DNA of 64,000 nt from Xanthomonas campestris pv. phormiicola (GTDB taxonomy: Bacteria; Pseudomonadota; Gammaproteobacteria; Xanthomonadales; Xanthomonadaceae), in the NCBI GenBank assembly GCA_025666215.1, contig CP102593.1, positions 3,237,001 through 3,301,000 on the forward strand. Reading direction: 5' to 3'. The notes under the pieces were generated by a model. The model saw only the letters and a program-made list of their open reading frames with translations. It ran no database searches and was not told the DNA's origin. Each line of letters starts with the position of its first letter. Position 1 is the stretch's first letter. A program made the translations under genes and the position numbers. Shown one piece after another: positions 7,674 to 17,885 of this stretch.

Positions 7674-9583
7674 GGCGCGGCTCCGATCGCGTCGTCCACC
7701 GCCACGCGCGCCGGCAGCCGCAGCACGCTGTCGGCCCAGCGCATCGCCGCCTCGCTGTGGGTGGCGACGATCACGCCGCGGCCGTGGCTGAAGGCGGCCA
7801 GGCTGCGCAGCAGTTCGGCCTCGGTGTCCGGATCGAGGAAGGCGGTGGGTTCGTCGAGCAGCCACAGTTCCGGATCGCGCAGCAGCAACCGCGCCAGGCC
7901 GATGCGCCGCGCCTCGCCGCCGGACAGGCCGAAGCCGCGTTCGCCGATCATGGTGTCCAGGCCCAACGGCAACCGCGCGGCGAAGCGCATGACCTGCGCC
8001 GCCTCGGCCGCGGCCTGCAGTTGCGCGACGCTGGCCTGCGGCGCGGCCAGGCGCAGGTTGTCGGCGATGCTGCCGTGGAACAGGTACGGACGTTGCCCGG
8101 CGTAGCCGACGCGCAAGCCGGGCCGCAGTTGCAGGCTGCCGGCGCGCGGCGGCAGCCAGCCGGCCAGCGCTTCGAGCAGCGTGCTCTTGCCGCTGCCGCT
8201 GGGTCCGACCAGGGCCAGGCGCTGGCCGGGCTGCAGGCTGAAGGACAGATCGCGCAGCGCATCGCAGCGCGCGCCTTGCGGGCGCAGCGTCAGGCCCTCG
8301 GCGCGCAGCAGCGTCTGCTCATGAGCCGCTGGCGCCGCCATCGCCGTGCGCACTGCAGGGACTGCTGGCACTGCAAGCATCGCGGGCGTTGCAGGCACTG
8401 CGGACGCTGCAGGCGATGTGGGCATTGTGGGCTCACCAGGCGCTGCAGGCGTCGCAGAAGCAGGCAGCGCAGGCGACACTGGCCCCAACGTCGCAGGCGG
8501 CGGCGTGGCCGCAGCGAGCGACGCCTCAGGCAGTGCCACCGATGCCGCCGCATCCGGCAACTCGCCAAGCAGGCGTTCCACCTCGGCCGCCGCCGCCAGC
8601 GCATTGGCGCGGTCGTGATAGTGCGCGGCCAGGCGCCGCAGCGGCGCGTAGAACTCCGGCGCCAGCAGCAGGCAGAACACGCCCACGCCCAGGCTCGGCA
8701 CCACCGCGTGCAGCGCGATCATGCCCAGGTAGCTCAGGCCCAGGTACATCGCCACCATCGCCACGCTGACCGAGGCGAAGAACTCGAGCACGGTCGAGGA
8801 CAGGAAGGCGATACGCAGCACTTTCAGGGTGCGTTCGCGCACGCCCTCGGCGGCGGCGGCGATGCCGCGCAGTTCGTCCTCGCCGCGGCCGTACAGGCGC
8901 AGCAGGCCCAGGCCCTTGAGCCGGTCGGCGAAATGCCCGCCCATCCGCGCCAGCTCGCGCAGCTGGCGGCGGCCGGCGGCTTCGGCGCCCCAGCCCACCA
9001 GCATCATGAAGATCGGCACCAACGGCGCGGTGAACAGCAACAGCAGGCCCACCACCCAGTCGCTCCAGCCGACCGCGAGCAGGATCAGCAGCGGCACCAC
9101 GCTCACTTCCAGCCGCGCCGGCTGGTAGCCGGCGTAGTAGCCGTCCAGCGCATCGCCGTGCGCCAGCAGCAATTCGCCCAGTTCGCCGTTGCGTTGGCCG
9201 CGCAGCCACAGCGGGCCGCGCTGCAGCAGGCGCCGGTACACGCGCCGGCGCAGTTCGACCTTCGCCGCATCGGCGACATCGCCGGCCGCGCCCTGCGCGC
9301 AGGCGCCGAGCAGCGCGCGCACCACCAGCATCAGCGCCAGCAGCGCGAAGGCGGGCAGCGCCTGCTGCCGCTCACCGCCCTCCACCAGCAAGGCCTGCAG
9401 CAACCAGGCGATAGCGCCGGCCTGCACGATCAGCAGCGCGCCGGACAGGCTGATCGCCAGCGCCGCCACGCGCTGGCGCCCGCGCGCCGCGCTGGCCAGC
9501 GACGCCAGCCAGCGCACGCGTTGCTGCCGCAGGTGCGGCGACTCGGCAGGCGATGCGGCGGACGACTCGGCAGGATCGGTCAA
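7670..9583 (-). CDS. cydD: CydD, heme/thiol ABC exporter subunit, with an inserted Ala/Pro/Met-rich linker
   Basis: ABC exporter subunit partnering CydC: membrane domain, then ATPase with Walker A GPSGSGKSTLL, signature LSGGEARR and Walker B LWLLDEPT. An ATG at 9682 would also be in frame, but it overlaps the FNR-like box of the divergent promoter, so I prefer the TTG at 9583 (about 637 residues); the start is uncertain. Between the membrane and ATPase domains lies a low-complexity stretch of roughly 75 residues (genomic about 8320-8550) rich in Ala, Pro, Thr and Met, which the CydD proteins I know lack and which accounts for the extra length. It overlaps cydC by ATGA. Confidence 0.9.
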   Translation of the reverse strand: MTDPAESSAASPAESPHLRQQRVRWLASLASAARGRQRVAALAISLSGALLIVQAGAIAWLLQALLVEGGERQQALPAFALLALMLVVRALLGACAQGAAGDVADAAKVELRRRVYRRLLQRGPLWLRGQRNGELGELLLAHGDALDGYYAGYQPARLEVSVVPLLILLAVGWSDWVVGLLLLFTAPLVPIFMMLVGWGAEAAGRRQLRELARMGGHFADRLKGLGLLRLYGRGEDELRGIAAAAEGVRERTLKVLRIAFLSSTVLEFFASVSVAMVAMYLGLSYLGMIALHAVVPSLGVGVFCLLLAPEFYAPLRRLAAHYHDRANALAAAAEVERLLGELPDAAASVALPEASLAAATPPPATLGPVSPALPASATPAAPGEPTMPTSPAASAVPATPAMLAVPAVPAVRTAMAAPAAHEQTLLRAEGLTLRPQGARCDALRDLSFSLQPGQRLALVGPSGSGKSTLLEALAGWLPPRAGSLQLRPGLRVGYAGQRPYLFHGSIADNLRLAAPQASVAQLQAAAEAAQVMRFAARLPLGLDTMIGERGFGLSGGEARRIGLARLLLRDPELWLLDEPTAFLDPDTEAELLRSLAAFSHGRGVIVATHSEAAMRWADSVLRLPARVAVDDAIGAAP

Positions 9584-9681
9584 AACGGGCTCGGCGCGGC
9601 GAACAGGCCGCCATTGTAAGGCGGCATCCCGGTCGGGACCGCCGCGTGCCGCCACGATGCCGATCCCCGCCGGCGCGGACA

Positions 9682-9695
9682 TTGATCTGAATCAA
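9682..9695. promoter_or_regulatory. FNR/Anr-type box between cydDC and cydAB
   Basis: TTGATCTGAATCAA is a perfect TTGAT-N4-ATCAA site. Its centre is about 96 bp before the cydA ATG. A class II activation site centred near -41.5 would put the cydAB transcription start near 9730, leaving a 55-nt leader. Oxygen-responsive control of cytochrome bd by FNR-like regulators is well established. The same box could serve the divergent cydDC genes. Confidence 0.8.
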
Positions 9696-9784
9696 GGCCG
9701 AACTCGCCATGGAAGCGGAACATCGCCTTCAACCTACCGCCACCCGGCCACCCAGATGCGCATTTTCCACGAGGTAGCACAGCC

Positions 9785-11374
9785 ATGATCGACACCACTG
9801 TCGTAGAGCTGTCGCGGCTGCAGTTCGCCATGACCGCGATGTACCACTTCCTGTTCGTTCCGCTCACCCTCGGCCTGTCGTTCATGATCGCGATCATGGA
9901 GAGCGTGTTCGTCATGACCCGCAAGGAGGTCTGGCGGCGCATGGCGCTGTTCTGGGGCGTGCTGTTCGGCATCAACTTCGCGATGGGCGTGGCCACCGGC
10001 ATCGTGATGGAATTCCAGTTCGGCATGAACTGGTCGTACTACAGCCACTACGTCGGCGACATCTTCGGCGCGCCGCTGGCGATCGAGGGGCTGATGGCGT
10101 TCTTCCTGGAAGCCACCTTCATCGGCCTGTTCTTCTTCGGCTGGAACAAGCTCTCGCCGGTCAAGCACCTGATGGTGACCTGGCTGATGGCGCTGGGCAC
10201 CAACCTGTCGGCGGTGTGGATCCTGATCGCCAACGGCTGGATGCAGAACCCGACCGGCGCGGTGTTCAACCCGGACACGATGCGCATGGAAGTGGTCGAT
10301 TTCATGGCGGTGGTGTTCAACCCGGTGGCGCAGGCCAAGTTCGTGCACACGGTCAGCGCCGGCTACGTCACCGGCGCGGTGTTCGTGATGTCGATCAGCG
10401 CGCTGTTCCTGCTGCGCGGCACGCACCGCGACATCGCCCGGCGCTCGTTCGCGGTGGCCGCCGCGTTCGGCCTGGCGTCCTCGCTGTCGGTGGTGGTGCT
10501 CGGCGACGAGAGCGGCTACGCCGCCAACGAACACCAGAAGATGAAGCTGGCCGCGATCGAGGCGATGTGGGAGACCGAGCAGGCGCCGGCCGACTTCACC
10601 GCCTTCGGCATCCCCAACCAGGCCACCGGCAAGAACGACTACGCGATCAAGGTGCCGTACCTGATGGGCCTGGTCGCCACGCGCTCGCTGGACACGCCGA
10701 TTCCCGGCATCCTGGAATTGGTCGGCCGCGCCGAACACCGCATCCGCGGCGGCCAGATCGCCTACGGCGCGCTGCAACGGCTCAAGGCCGACCGCAACGA
10801 CGTGCAGGCGCGCGAGGTGTTCGACCGCCACTGGCAGGACCTGGGCCATGGCCTGCTGCTCAAGCGCTACCGCGACGACATCCTCAATGCCACGCCGGAA
10901 GAAATCTCCAAGGCCGCGCTCGACACCGTGCCGCGCGTGCTGCCGCTGTTCTGGACGTTCCGGGTCATGGCCGGCCTGGGCTTCTACCTGATCGCCTTCT
11001 TCATCGCCGCGATGTGGTTCTCGTGCAAGCACACCTTCGAGCACAAGCGCTGGTTCCTGACGCTGGCGCTGTGGACCCTGCCGGCGCCGTGGATCGCGAT
11101 CGAATGCGGCTGGTTCGTGGCCGAGTACGGCCGCCAGCCGTGGGCGGTGGAAGGCGTGCTGCCGACGTTCTACGCCGCCTCCGGCCTGGCCCTGCACGAG
11201 ATCCTGATCACCCTGGCCGGCTTCGTGGCGATCTACACCACGCTGCTGGTCATCGAGATCAAGCTGATGCTCAAGGCGATCCGCAAGGGCCCGGACGATC
11301 TGCCCGCGCTGCTGCAGCCGACCCCGCGCCCCGCCGCGCCCCTTGCCGCCCCTGCGGCCGCCGGTCAACTCTGA
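9785..11374 (+). CDS. cydA: CydA, cytochrome bd ubiquinol oxidase subunit I
   Basis: 529 residues, the quinol-oxidising, heme-binding subunit of the bd-type terminal oxidase in the inner membrane. The first helix carries [15 protein letters not shown], whose His is a heme ligand in the family, and the C-terminal half has the GRQPW motif ([11 protein letters not shown]). The length fits the long Q-loop type. cydB follows at once and cydX completes the operon. The upstream FNR-type box points to induction at low oxygen. Confidence 0.97.
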   Translation: MIDTTVVELSRLQFAMTAMYHFLFVPLTLGLSFMIAIMESVFVMTRKEVWRRMALFWGVLFGINFAMGVATGIVMEFQFGMNWSYYSHYVGDIFGAPLAIEGLMAFFLEATFIGLFFFGWNKLSPVKHLMVTWLMALGTNLSAVWILIANGWMQNPTGAVFNPDTMRMEVVDFMAVVFNPVAQAKFVHTVSAGYVTGAVFVMSISALFLLRGTHRDIARRSFAVAAAFGLASSLSVVVLGDESGYAANEHQKMKLAAIEAMWETEQAPADFTAFGIPNQATGKNDYAIKVPYLMGLVATRSLDTPIPGILELVGRAEHRIRGGQIAYGALQRLKADRNDVQAREVFDRHWQDLGHGLLLKRYRDDILNATPEEISKAALDTVPRVLPLFWTFRVMAGLGFYLIAFFIAAMWFSCKHTFEHKRWFLTLALWTLPAPWIAIECGWFVAEYGRQPWAVEGVLPTFYAASGLALHEILITLAGFVAIYTTLLVIEIKLMLKAIRKGPDDLPALLQPTPRPAAPLAAPAAAGQL

Positions 11375-11393
11375 TCCCGGCAGGAGAATGACG

Positions 11394-12545
11394 ATGGACT
11401 TCATTGCATTGGACTACACCACGCTGCGCGTGATCTGGTGGCTGCTGCTCGGCATCCTGCTGATCGGTTTCGCGGTGATGGACGGTTTCGACCTGGGCGT
11501 CGGCGCGCTGCTGCCGTTCGTGGCCAGGAACGACGCCGAACGCCGGCTGGTGGTCAACACCATCGGCCCGGTCTGGGAGGGCAACCAGGTCTGGCTGGTG
11601 CTCGGCGGCGGCGCGATCTTCGCCGCCTGGCCGCCGCTGTACGCGGTCAGCTTCTCCGGCTTCTACCTGGCCATGTTCGTGATCCTGTTCGCGCTGATCC
11701 TGCGCCCGGTCGGGTTCAAGTTCCGCGGCAAGCTGCCCAGCCAGCGCTGGCGCAACGGCTGGGACTGGGCGCTGTTCGTCGGCGGCGTCATCCCGGCGCT
11801 GATCATGGGCGTGGCGGTGGGCAACGTGGTGCTGGGCGTGCCGTTCCATTTCGACGACACCCTGCGGGTGTTCTACACCGGCAGTTTCTTCGGTCTGCTG
11901 ATGCCGTTCGCGCTGCTCGCCGGCCTGCTCAGCGTGAGCATGCTGGTGGCGCACGGCGCGGCGATGCTGGTGCTGAAGACCGACGGCCCGGTGGCCGAGC
12001 GCGCGGCCCGCTACGGCAGCGTGGCGGCGCTGCTGGCCTGCGCGCTGTTCGCCGCCGGCGGCGTGTGGGTGGCGCTGGGCCTGCCCGGCTACGCGGTGAC
12101 CTCGCCGGTGGTCACCGACGGCGCCACCAACCCGCTGCTGAAGACCGCGGTGCTCGGCGAGGTCGGCGGCTGGATGCACAACTACCAGGCGATGCCGCTG
12201 ACCGCACTGGCGCCGGCGGCCGGCCTGCTCGGCCTGCTGCTGAGCGCGGTGCTGCTGCGCAAGCGGCGCGGCGGCCTGGCCTTCATCGCCTCGGGCGCGG
12301 CCATCGCCGGCATCATCCTCACCGTCGGCTTTGCGATCTTCCCGTTCCTGCTGCCCTCCTCCAGCCAGCCCGGCTCCAGCCTGACCGTGTGGGACGCCTC
12401 CAGCAGCCACCTGACCCTGTGGATCATGCTGCTGGCCACGGTGCTGTTCCTGCCGATCGTGCTCGGCTACACCACCTGGGTGTACCGGGTGCTGAAGGGC
12501 AAGGTCACCGCCGAATCGCTGGACGACAACCCCAACGCGTACTGA
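11394..12545 (+). CDS. cydB: CydB, cytochrome bd ubiquinol oxidase subunit II
   Basis: 383 residues with about nine membrane spans and the family N-terminus ([18 protein letters not shown], then DGFDLGVG). Two ATGs lie 6 bp apart. The second was chosen because AGGAG then sits 7 nt upstream, while the first would leave one base. CydB pairs with CydA in the bd oxidase. The gene starts 19 bp after cydA. Confidence 0.95.
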   Translation: MDFIALDYTTLRVIWWLLLGILLIGFAVMDGFDLGVGALLPFVARNDAERRLVVNTIGPVWEGNQVWLVLGGGAIFAAWPPLYAVSFSGFYLAMFVILFALILRPVGFKFRGKLPSQRWRNGWDWALFVGGVIPALIMGVAVGNVVLGVPFHFDDTLRVFYTGSFFGLLMPFALLAGLLSVSMLVAHGAAMLVLKTDGPVAERAARYGSVAALLACALFAAGGVWVALGLPGYAVTSPVVTDGATNPLLKTAVLGEVGGWMHNYQAMPLTALAPAAGLLGLLLSAVLLRKRRGGLAFIASGAAIAGIILTVGFAIFPFLLPSSSQPGSSLTVWDASSSHLTLWIMLLATVLFLPIVLGYTTWVYRVLKGKVTAESLDDNPNAY

Positions 12546-12579
12546 GCGCGTTCACCCCGATCGCATAGGAGTTTGCACC

Positions 12580-12690
12580 ATGTGGTATTTCGCCTGGATT
12601 CTCGGTGTCGGCCTGGCCTCCACCGCCGCCATCCTCAACGGCATGTGGTTCGAGGCACGCGAGGGCGCCGCCCCTGACGTCAAGGACTGA
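12580..12690 (+). CDS. cydX: CydX, small subunit of cytochrome bd oxidase
   Basis: A 36-codon gene 34 bp after cydB, preceded by AGGAG with 8-nt spacing. The product begins MWYFAWILGVGLA and continues with the NGMWFEA motif: one membrane helix and a short polar tail. This is the CydX/YbgT pattern. CydX stabilises the hemes of the CydAB complex. Its size means automated annotation often omits it. Confidence 0.93.
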   Translation: MWYFAWILGVGLASTAAILNGMWFEAREGAAPDVKD

Positions 12691-12750
12691 AATTTTTTCG
12701 CAAAGGATCTTGCCGAATGCGGGTGACCCCCGTATCATGTGCGGCTCCTT

Positions 12751-12827
<77 letters not shown>

Positions 12828-12846
12828 GTTTCACGGTCACAAGAAG

Positions 12847-12877
12847 CCTGGAAAACCAACGTTTTCCGGGTTTTTTT
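12847..12877 (+). terminator. Rho-independent terminator of tRNA-Pro
   Basis: A hairpin formed by ctggaaaac and gttttccggg, followed by seven T residues, 20 bp after the tRNA 3' end. The remaining stretch to 13203 contains no gene I can support. Confidence 0.8.
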
Positions 12878-13203
12878 GTGTCTGCGGCATGGCGCCGCGC
12901 GCTTGCGCTGCGCGCTCGGGGTGACAGTGGCCTCGGCTGCCGCGATCCGAGGCCGACATCGCGCCCGCACCGCCGGGCGGGCTGACGCTCGATGCCTCCA
13001 CTCCATCCGATCGTGCAGGCCCATGCAGGCATGTCCGACTCGCGGCAGGCACCGCCTCGGCGGCGCATGCCTGCTGCCGGATTGGATCTAGCGCGATGCA
13101 ACACCGGCATGGCGTGCGCGACGCATGCGACGCGCATCCGTGCGCTGCTGCATCACTGCCGAGAAAGGCCGCGGCGGCCCCTCGCGCGCCGCGGACGACG
13201 CGC

Positions 13204-15120
13204 TCAGCGCACCGGCAGACTGATGTAGCTCGCCTGCTGCGGCGTGTGCCAGATGCGCTGCGTGGCCTTCTGGTAATCGCCCGGCTTGGCGAAGTAGATG
13301 TTGGGCACGTAGGTCTGCGGGTTGCGGTCGTACAGCGGGAACAGGCTGGACTGCACCTGCACCATCACCCGGTGGCCGCGCTGGAAGGTGTGGTTGGCGG
13401 TGGGCAGGCCGAACGTGTACGCCAGCGGCTGGTTCGGCGCGATCGGCCTGGGCGTTTCGAAACTCTCGCGGTAGCGGCCGCGGAAGATCGCCATCGACAC
13501 CGCCAGTTCGTAGCCGCCCAGCTTCGGATCGGAAGCCATTTCGTCCGGATACACGTCGATCAGCTTCACCACCCAGTCGCTGTCGCTGCCGCTGGTGGAG
13601 GCCTGCAGGTGCACCTCGGGCACGCCGGCGATGCTGAGCGGCGCATCCAGCGGTTCGCTGACGAAGGTCAGCACGTCGGGGCGGCCGTCGACGAAACGCT
13701 GGTCGTGCACCAGCCAGGTGGTCCACATGTCGCGATCGCCGAAATCGACCGGGCGCGGCACGAACGGCACCGGCTTGGCCGGGTCGGACACGTACTCCTC
13801 GTAGTCGCCCTGCCCGGCCACCGGCGCGTCGAACGACAGCGTGCCGCCGGCGGCCAGGTACAGCGGCCTGCTGCGCGCCGCGCAGCCCTGCGCGCAGCTG
13901 CGCGGCCAGCTCTGCAGGCGATCCCAGTGGTTCTCGCCGGTGTTGTAGATGAACACCGGCGGCGTGTCGGCCTTGGCCGCGCCATCGACCAGGTACTGGT
14001 CGAAGAACGGCTTGAGCACGTCGCGGCGGAACTGCAGCGCGGTGTCGCCGTCGAACTTCAGCGCGCCCAGCGCCGAGCCGTCGTAGTTGACCTGGCTGTG
14101 TCGCCACGGCCCCATCACCAGGTAGTTCCTGTCGTTGCCGGCATCGCGCGGCTCCATCGCCTGGTAGCTGTGGATCGCGCCCCACATGTCCTCCTGGTCC
14201 CACAGGCCCTGCAGCCACATCGTCGGCACCTTCAGCGGGGTGCGCGCCATGACCTTGTCCAGCGCCTGCTGCTGCCAGAAGCTGTCGTAGGCCGGGTGCT
14301 CGGTGAGCTTGTGCCACCACGGCAACTGCTCCAGGCCCGCGGCCTTGGCGTAGTCGCCGGCCGAGCCGGCGCGCAGGAAGTTGCTGTAGTCGTCGTGGCC
14401 GTGGCGCGGGATGCCGCTGCCCTTGCCGCGCTGGGTCAGCTGGCCGGTGAAGTAGTCGAAGTTGACCTGGCGGAAGGCGCCGTAGTTGAGCCAGTCGTCG
14501 CCCATCCAGCCGTCGATCATCGGGCTTTCCGGCGCGGCCACCTTCAGCGCCGGATGCGGATCGGTCAGCGCCATGACCACGGTGAAGCCTTCGTAGGACG
14601 AGCCGATCATGCCGACCTTGCCGTTGGACTCGTGCACGTTCTTGACCAGCCAGTCGATGGTGTCCCAGGCGTCGGTGGCGTGGTCGACCTTGCTGCCGTT
14701 GAGCGGCCCGCGCAGCGGCCGGGTCATCACGTAGTCGCCCTCGGAGCCGTACTTGCCGCGGATGTCCTGGAACACGCGGATGTAGCCGCCATCGACGAAC
14801 ACCTCGTCGCCCTGCGGCAACAGGTCGCGCATGTGCGGCGAGGCCAGCCGGCTGGCGCGGCCGCTGGCGTCGTAGGGCGTGCGCGTCAGCAGCATCGGCG
14901 CATGCTGCGCGCCCTTGGGCAGCACGATCACGGTGTGCAGCTTGACCCCGTCGCGCATCGGGATCATCACCTCGCGCTTGACGTAGTCGTTGGCCTCGGT
15001 CGGCGCGACGAAGGCCTTGCCGGTGATGTCGGGCGTCATCGGCGCGGTCTGCGCCTGGGCGGCGGCGGCCAGCGCGGCGGCAATCACGGTGACGAGCAAG
15101 CGGGCGGCGATGGGACGCAT
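13204..15120 (-). CDS. Alpha-amino-acid ester hydrolase (CocE/NonD family, S15)
   Basis: 638 residues with a Sec signal peptide (cleavage after ...AAAAQAQ). It matches the Xanthomonas alpha-amino-acid ester hydrolase type, which hydrolyses and transfers amino-acid esters and beta-lactam side chains. The nucleophile elbow is GSSYEG, and DQED holds the catalytic Asp together with the Glu/Asp of the carboxylate cluster that binds the substrate amine. The catalytic His is in GPWRHSQ. A C-terminal jelly-roll domain, typical of the family, fills the last 200 residues. The open frame continues upstream, but this ATG places the signal peptide at the N-terminus. The physiological role is probably scavenging or peptide/ester turnover in the periplasm. 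Confidence 0.92.
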   Translation of the reverse strand: MRPIAARLLVTVIAAALAAAAQAQTAPMTPDITGKAFVAPTEANDYVKREVMIPMRDGVKLHTVIVLPKGAQHAPMLLTRTPYDASGRASRLASPHMRDLLPQGDEVFVDGGYIRVFQDIRGKYGSEGDYVMTRPLRGPLNGSKVDHATDAWDTIDWLVKNVHESNGKVGMIGSSYEGFTVVMALTDPHPALKVAAPESPMIDGWMGDDWLNYGAFRQVNFDYFTGQLTQRGKGSGIPRHGHDDYSNFLRAGSAGDYAKAAGLEQLPWWHKLTEHPAYDSFWQQQALDKVMARTPLKVPTMWLQGLWDQEDMWGAIHSYQAMEPRDAGNDRNYLVMGPWRHSQVNYDGSALGALKFDGDTALQFRRDVLKPFFDQYLVDGAAKADTPPVFIYNTGENHWDRLQSWPRSCAQGCAARSRPLYLAAGGTLSFDAPVAGQGDYEEYVSDPAKPVPFVPRPVDFGDRDMWTTWLVHDQRFVDGRPDVLTFVSEPLDAPLSIAGVPEVHLQASTSGSDSDWVVKLIDVYPDEMASDPKLGGYELAVSMAIFRGRYRESFETPRPIAPNQPLAYTFGLPTANHTFQRGHRVMVQVQSSLFPLYDRNPQTYVPNIYFAKPGDYQKATQRIWHTPQQASYISLPVR

Positions 15121-15439
15121 GGAACCTCCGGACAGTGAGACCGCGACTGTAGGCGCAACCGCGGCCCGTACGGAAGTGTCGGCACGCGCCGCAGGCGGTC
15201 GCGCGTGTCCATCCGCGGTCGCGACGCGTGCGCGCCAGGACACGCGCATGGCGGCATCCGCCATGAGACCGGCCAGGCTGCCGCCAGCGCCGCGGGCGGT
15301 TGCGGACATGCGCGACGCCATCCGCGCAAGCGCACCGGAAACCGCCCGCAATGGCTTCCCTGCAGCGCGCACGGCAGGTACAACGATGCTTCTGCCCATC
15401 GCCGCAGCCACGCGCGGGGCGCCTGCGAGACCCGACACG
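15121..15439. other. Divergent intergenic region, nothing recognisable
   Basis: 319 bp between two divergent genes for exported hydrolases. It must hold both promoters. I see no recognisable operator, repeat or small gene in it. Long frames cross it on both strands but are extensions of the neighbouring genes. Confidence 0.5.
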
Positions 15440-17848
15440 ATGAGCGACTCCGAGCACGCGCTTGGCAATGCGGCGCGCCGCGCATTCCTCAGGCAGGGCG
15501 GCGCCCTGGCCGCCATGCTGCCGCTGCTGGGCCTGCCGGCCTTCGGCCGCGCGCTGGCCGCGCCGCTGCGCCCGTCCAGCTCGCCGCTGCTGCCGCCGGC
15601 GCAGGCGCTGCGCATGCGCTACGCCAGCCCGGCCAGCGAGGCCGACCTGCTGCGGCAAGGCCTGCCGATCGGCAACGGCCGGCTGGGCGCGCTGGTCGGC
15701 GGCGCGCCCGAGCGCGACGTCCTGTACCTGTCCGACGCCAGCCTGTGGACCGGCGGCCGCAACGATGTGCTCGACGCGCAGGGCCAGTTTCCCTACGACA
15801 AGGACAGCTTCGGCAGCTTCGTGATGCTGGCCAAGCTGTATCTGGAGCTGGACGGACACGCGCCGGCGCAGCTGCGCGACTACGCACGCGAACTGGACCT
15901 GAGCAACGGTTGCATGCGCGCGCGCTACACGCTGGGTGCCGCGCGGTTCACCCGCACCGTGTTCGCCAGCCATCCCGACGATGCCATCGTGATCCAGCTG
16001 GAGCAACGCGGCGGTGGCCTTCACAGCGGCCGGCTGCGGCTGGTCAGCGCGCACGCCGCGCCGGTGCAAGGCGATGCCGGCGGGCAGCTGGGTTTCTCCG
16101 GCACGCTGGCCAATGGCCTGCGCCATGGCGCGAGCGTGCAACTGGTCGCCGCCGACGGCAGCGTGGAACTGCGCGGCGACACGCTGCACTTCCGCGACTG
16201 CAGTGCGCTGCGCATCATCGTGTGCGGCGGCAGCAACTACGTGCCCGACCTGGCCAGGAACTACCGCGATCCGCACCTGGATCCGCGGGCCCTGGCCCGG
16301 CAGCGCTGCGCCGCGGCGGCGGCGCTCGCGCCCGAGGCCTTGCTGTACACCCACGTGGCCGACCACCGCGCCCTGTTCGACAGCATGCAGGTGGAGCTGG
16401 GCCGCTCCAGCGCGGCGCAGCGCAAGCTCGATCTATGGGAGCGGCTGCAGGCGCGCGCCGCCGCGGACACGCCCGATCCGGAACTGGAAGCGCTGTACCT
16501 GCAGTTCGGCCGCTACCTGACCGTCGCCGCCTCGCGCGATGCGCTGCCGATCAACCTGCAGGGGCTGTGGCTGGAGAACAACGATCCGCCGTGGATGAGC
16601 GATTACCACAGCGACGTCAATCTGCAGATGAACTACTGGCTGACCGACGCGGCCGGGCTGAGCCCGTGCTTCGACGCGCTCGCCCGCTACTGCCTGGCGC
16701 AGCTGCCGGCGTGGACGCAGATCACCCAGGCGCACTTCAACGACCCGCGCAACCGCTTCCGCAACACCTCCGGCAAGGTCGCCGGCTGGGCCGTGGCGTT
16801 CTCGACCAACCCGTTCGGCGGCAGCGGCTGGTCCTGGCACCCGGGCGGCAACGCCTGGCTGTGCGACAGCCTGTGGCAGCACTACGAATACACCCAGGAC
16901 CGCGCCTACCTGGCGCGGATCTACCCGCTGCTCAAGGGCGCCTGCGAATTCTGGCAGGCGCGGCTGATCGCGCTGGAGGTCCCCGGCCCCGATGGGCGCC
17001 CGCACACGCGCCTGGTCGACGACCACGACTGGTCGCCCGAGCATGGCCCGGAGGACGCACGCGGCATCGCCTATGCGCAGGAACTGGCCTGGAACCTGTT
17101 CGGCCAATACCGCCAGGCCAGTGCGCTGCTCGAACGCGATGCGGCCTATGCGACGACCATCGCCGAACTGCAGCAGCGCCTGTACCTGCCGCAGATCAGC
17201 CCGCGCAGTGGGCAACTGCAGGAATGGATGTCGCCCGAGGACCTGGGCGAGCCGCACCACCGCCACCTGTCGCCACTGATAGGGCTGTATCCCGGCCATC
17301 GCCTGCATCCGGACCTGGCGCAGTCCGAGCAGGTCGCCGCGGCACGCAAGCTGCTGGAGGCGCGCGGCATGCACAGCTTCGGCTGGGCCTGCGCCTGGCG
17401 CGCGCTGTGCTGGGCGCGGCTGGGCGAGGCCGAGCGCGCCTATGCCCTGGTCGCGACCAACCTCAAGCCGTCGATCGTGCACAGCAACGGCACCGCGCCG
17501 AACTTCTTCGACATCTACGACCTCAGCCAGCACGGCGATCCCACGCTGGGCGGCGTGTTCCAGATCGACGCCAACTTCGGCACGCCCACCGCGATGCTGG
17601 AGATGCTGCTGTACTCGCGGCCCGGGCATATCGCGCTGTTGCCGGCGCTGCCCAAGGCCTGGGCCGAACACGGCCGGGTCAGCGGCATCGGCGCGCGCGG
17701 CGGCTTCGTGGTGGACCTGGAATGGCGCGCCGGCAAGGCCACGCGGATCGCGCTGCGCAGCGTCGGCGGCACGCGCACCGAGCTTGCGTTCAACGGCACG
17801 CGGCGCATGGTGGAGCTGGCGCATGGCGCAACCATGCGCGCGCTCTGA
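15440..17848 (+). CDS. GH95 family glycoside hydrolase (alpha-L-fucosidase type), Tat-exported
   Basis: 802 residues. The N-terminus has a twin-arginine signal (RRAFLRQGG, then a hydrophobic stretch), which fixes the start; the frame stays open further upstream but without a signal. The body follows the GH95 order: beta domain beginning with PIGNGRLGALVGG, a linker, then the (alpha/alpha)6 barrel with NLQGLWLENNDPPWMSDYH, GWSWHPGGNAW and the FGTPTAMLEM segment. GH95 enzymes release terminal alpha-L-fucose or alpha-L-galactose, here probably from plant cell-wall xyloglucan or glycoproteins. It is divergent from the ester hydrolase gene. Confidence 0.9.
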   Translation: MSDSEHALGNAARRAFLRQGGALAAMLPLLGLPAFGRALAAPLRPSSSPLLPPAQALRMRYASPASEADLLRQGLPIGNGRLGALVGGAPERDVLYLSDASLWTGGRNDVLDAQGQFPYDKDSFGSFVMLAKLYLELDGHAPAQLRDYARELDLSNGCMRARYTLGAARFTRTVFASHPDDAIVIQLEQRGGGLHSGRLRLVSAHAAPVQGDAGGQLGFSGTLANGLRHGASVQLVAADGSVELRGDTLHFRDCSALRIIVCGGSNYVPDLARNYRDPHLDPRALARQRCAAAAALAPEALLYTHVADHRALFDSMQVELGRSSAAQRKLDLWERLQARAAADTPDPELEALYLQFGRYLTVAASRDALPINLQGLWLENNDPPWMSDYHSDVNLQMNYWLTDAAGLSPCFDALARYCLAQLPAWTQITQAHFNDPRNRFRNTSGKVAGWAVAFSTNPFGGSGWSWHPGGNAWLCDSLWQHYEYTQDRAYLARIYPLLKGACEFWQARLIALEVPGPDGRPHTRLVDDHDWSPEHGPEDARGIAYAQELAWNLFGQYRQASALLERDAAYATTIAELQQRLYLPQISPRSGQLQEWMSPEDLGEPHHRHLSPLIGLYPGHRLHPDLAQSEQVAAARKLLEARGMHSFGWACAWRALCWARLGEAERAYALVATNLKPSIVHSNGTAPNFFDIYDLSQHGDPTLGGVFQIDANFGTPTAMLEMLLYSRPGHIALLPALPKAWAEHGRVSGIGARGGFVVDLEWRAGKATRIALRSVGGTRTELAFNGTRRMVELAHGATMRAL

Positions 17849-17885
17849 GACATTCGCAGATGACGGCGTACGGCATGCCGCCCGG

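Noticed and set aside
8346..8618. A collagen-like or PE-PGRS-like Gly/Ala-rich frame on the plus strand
   Set aside because: It is the antisense of the low-complexity CydD linker, without start-site support.
9734..11404. A 556-codon open frame on the minus strand opposite cydA
   Set aside because: It is a GC-rich shadow of cydA. Its product is His/Arg/Gln-rich with no domain, while the plus frame is a clear CydA.
13088..16366. A 1092-codon minus-strand frame across the ester hydrolase and the GH95 start
   Set aside because: It crosses two well-recognised genes in other frames and contains no family pattern of its own.
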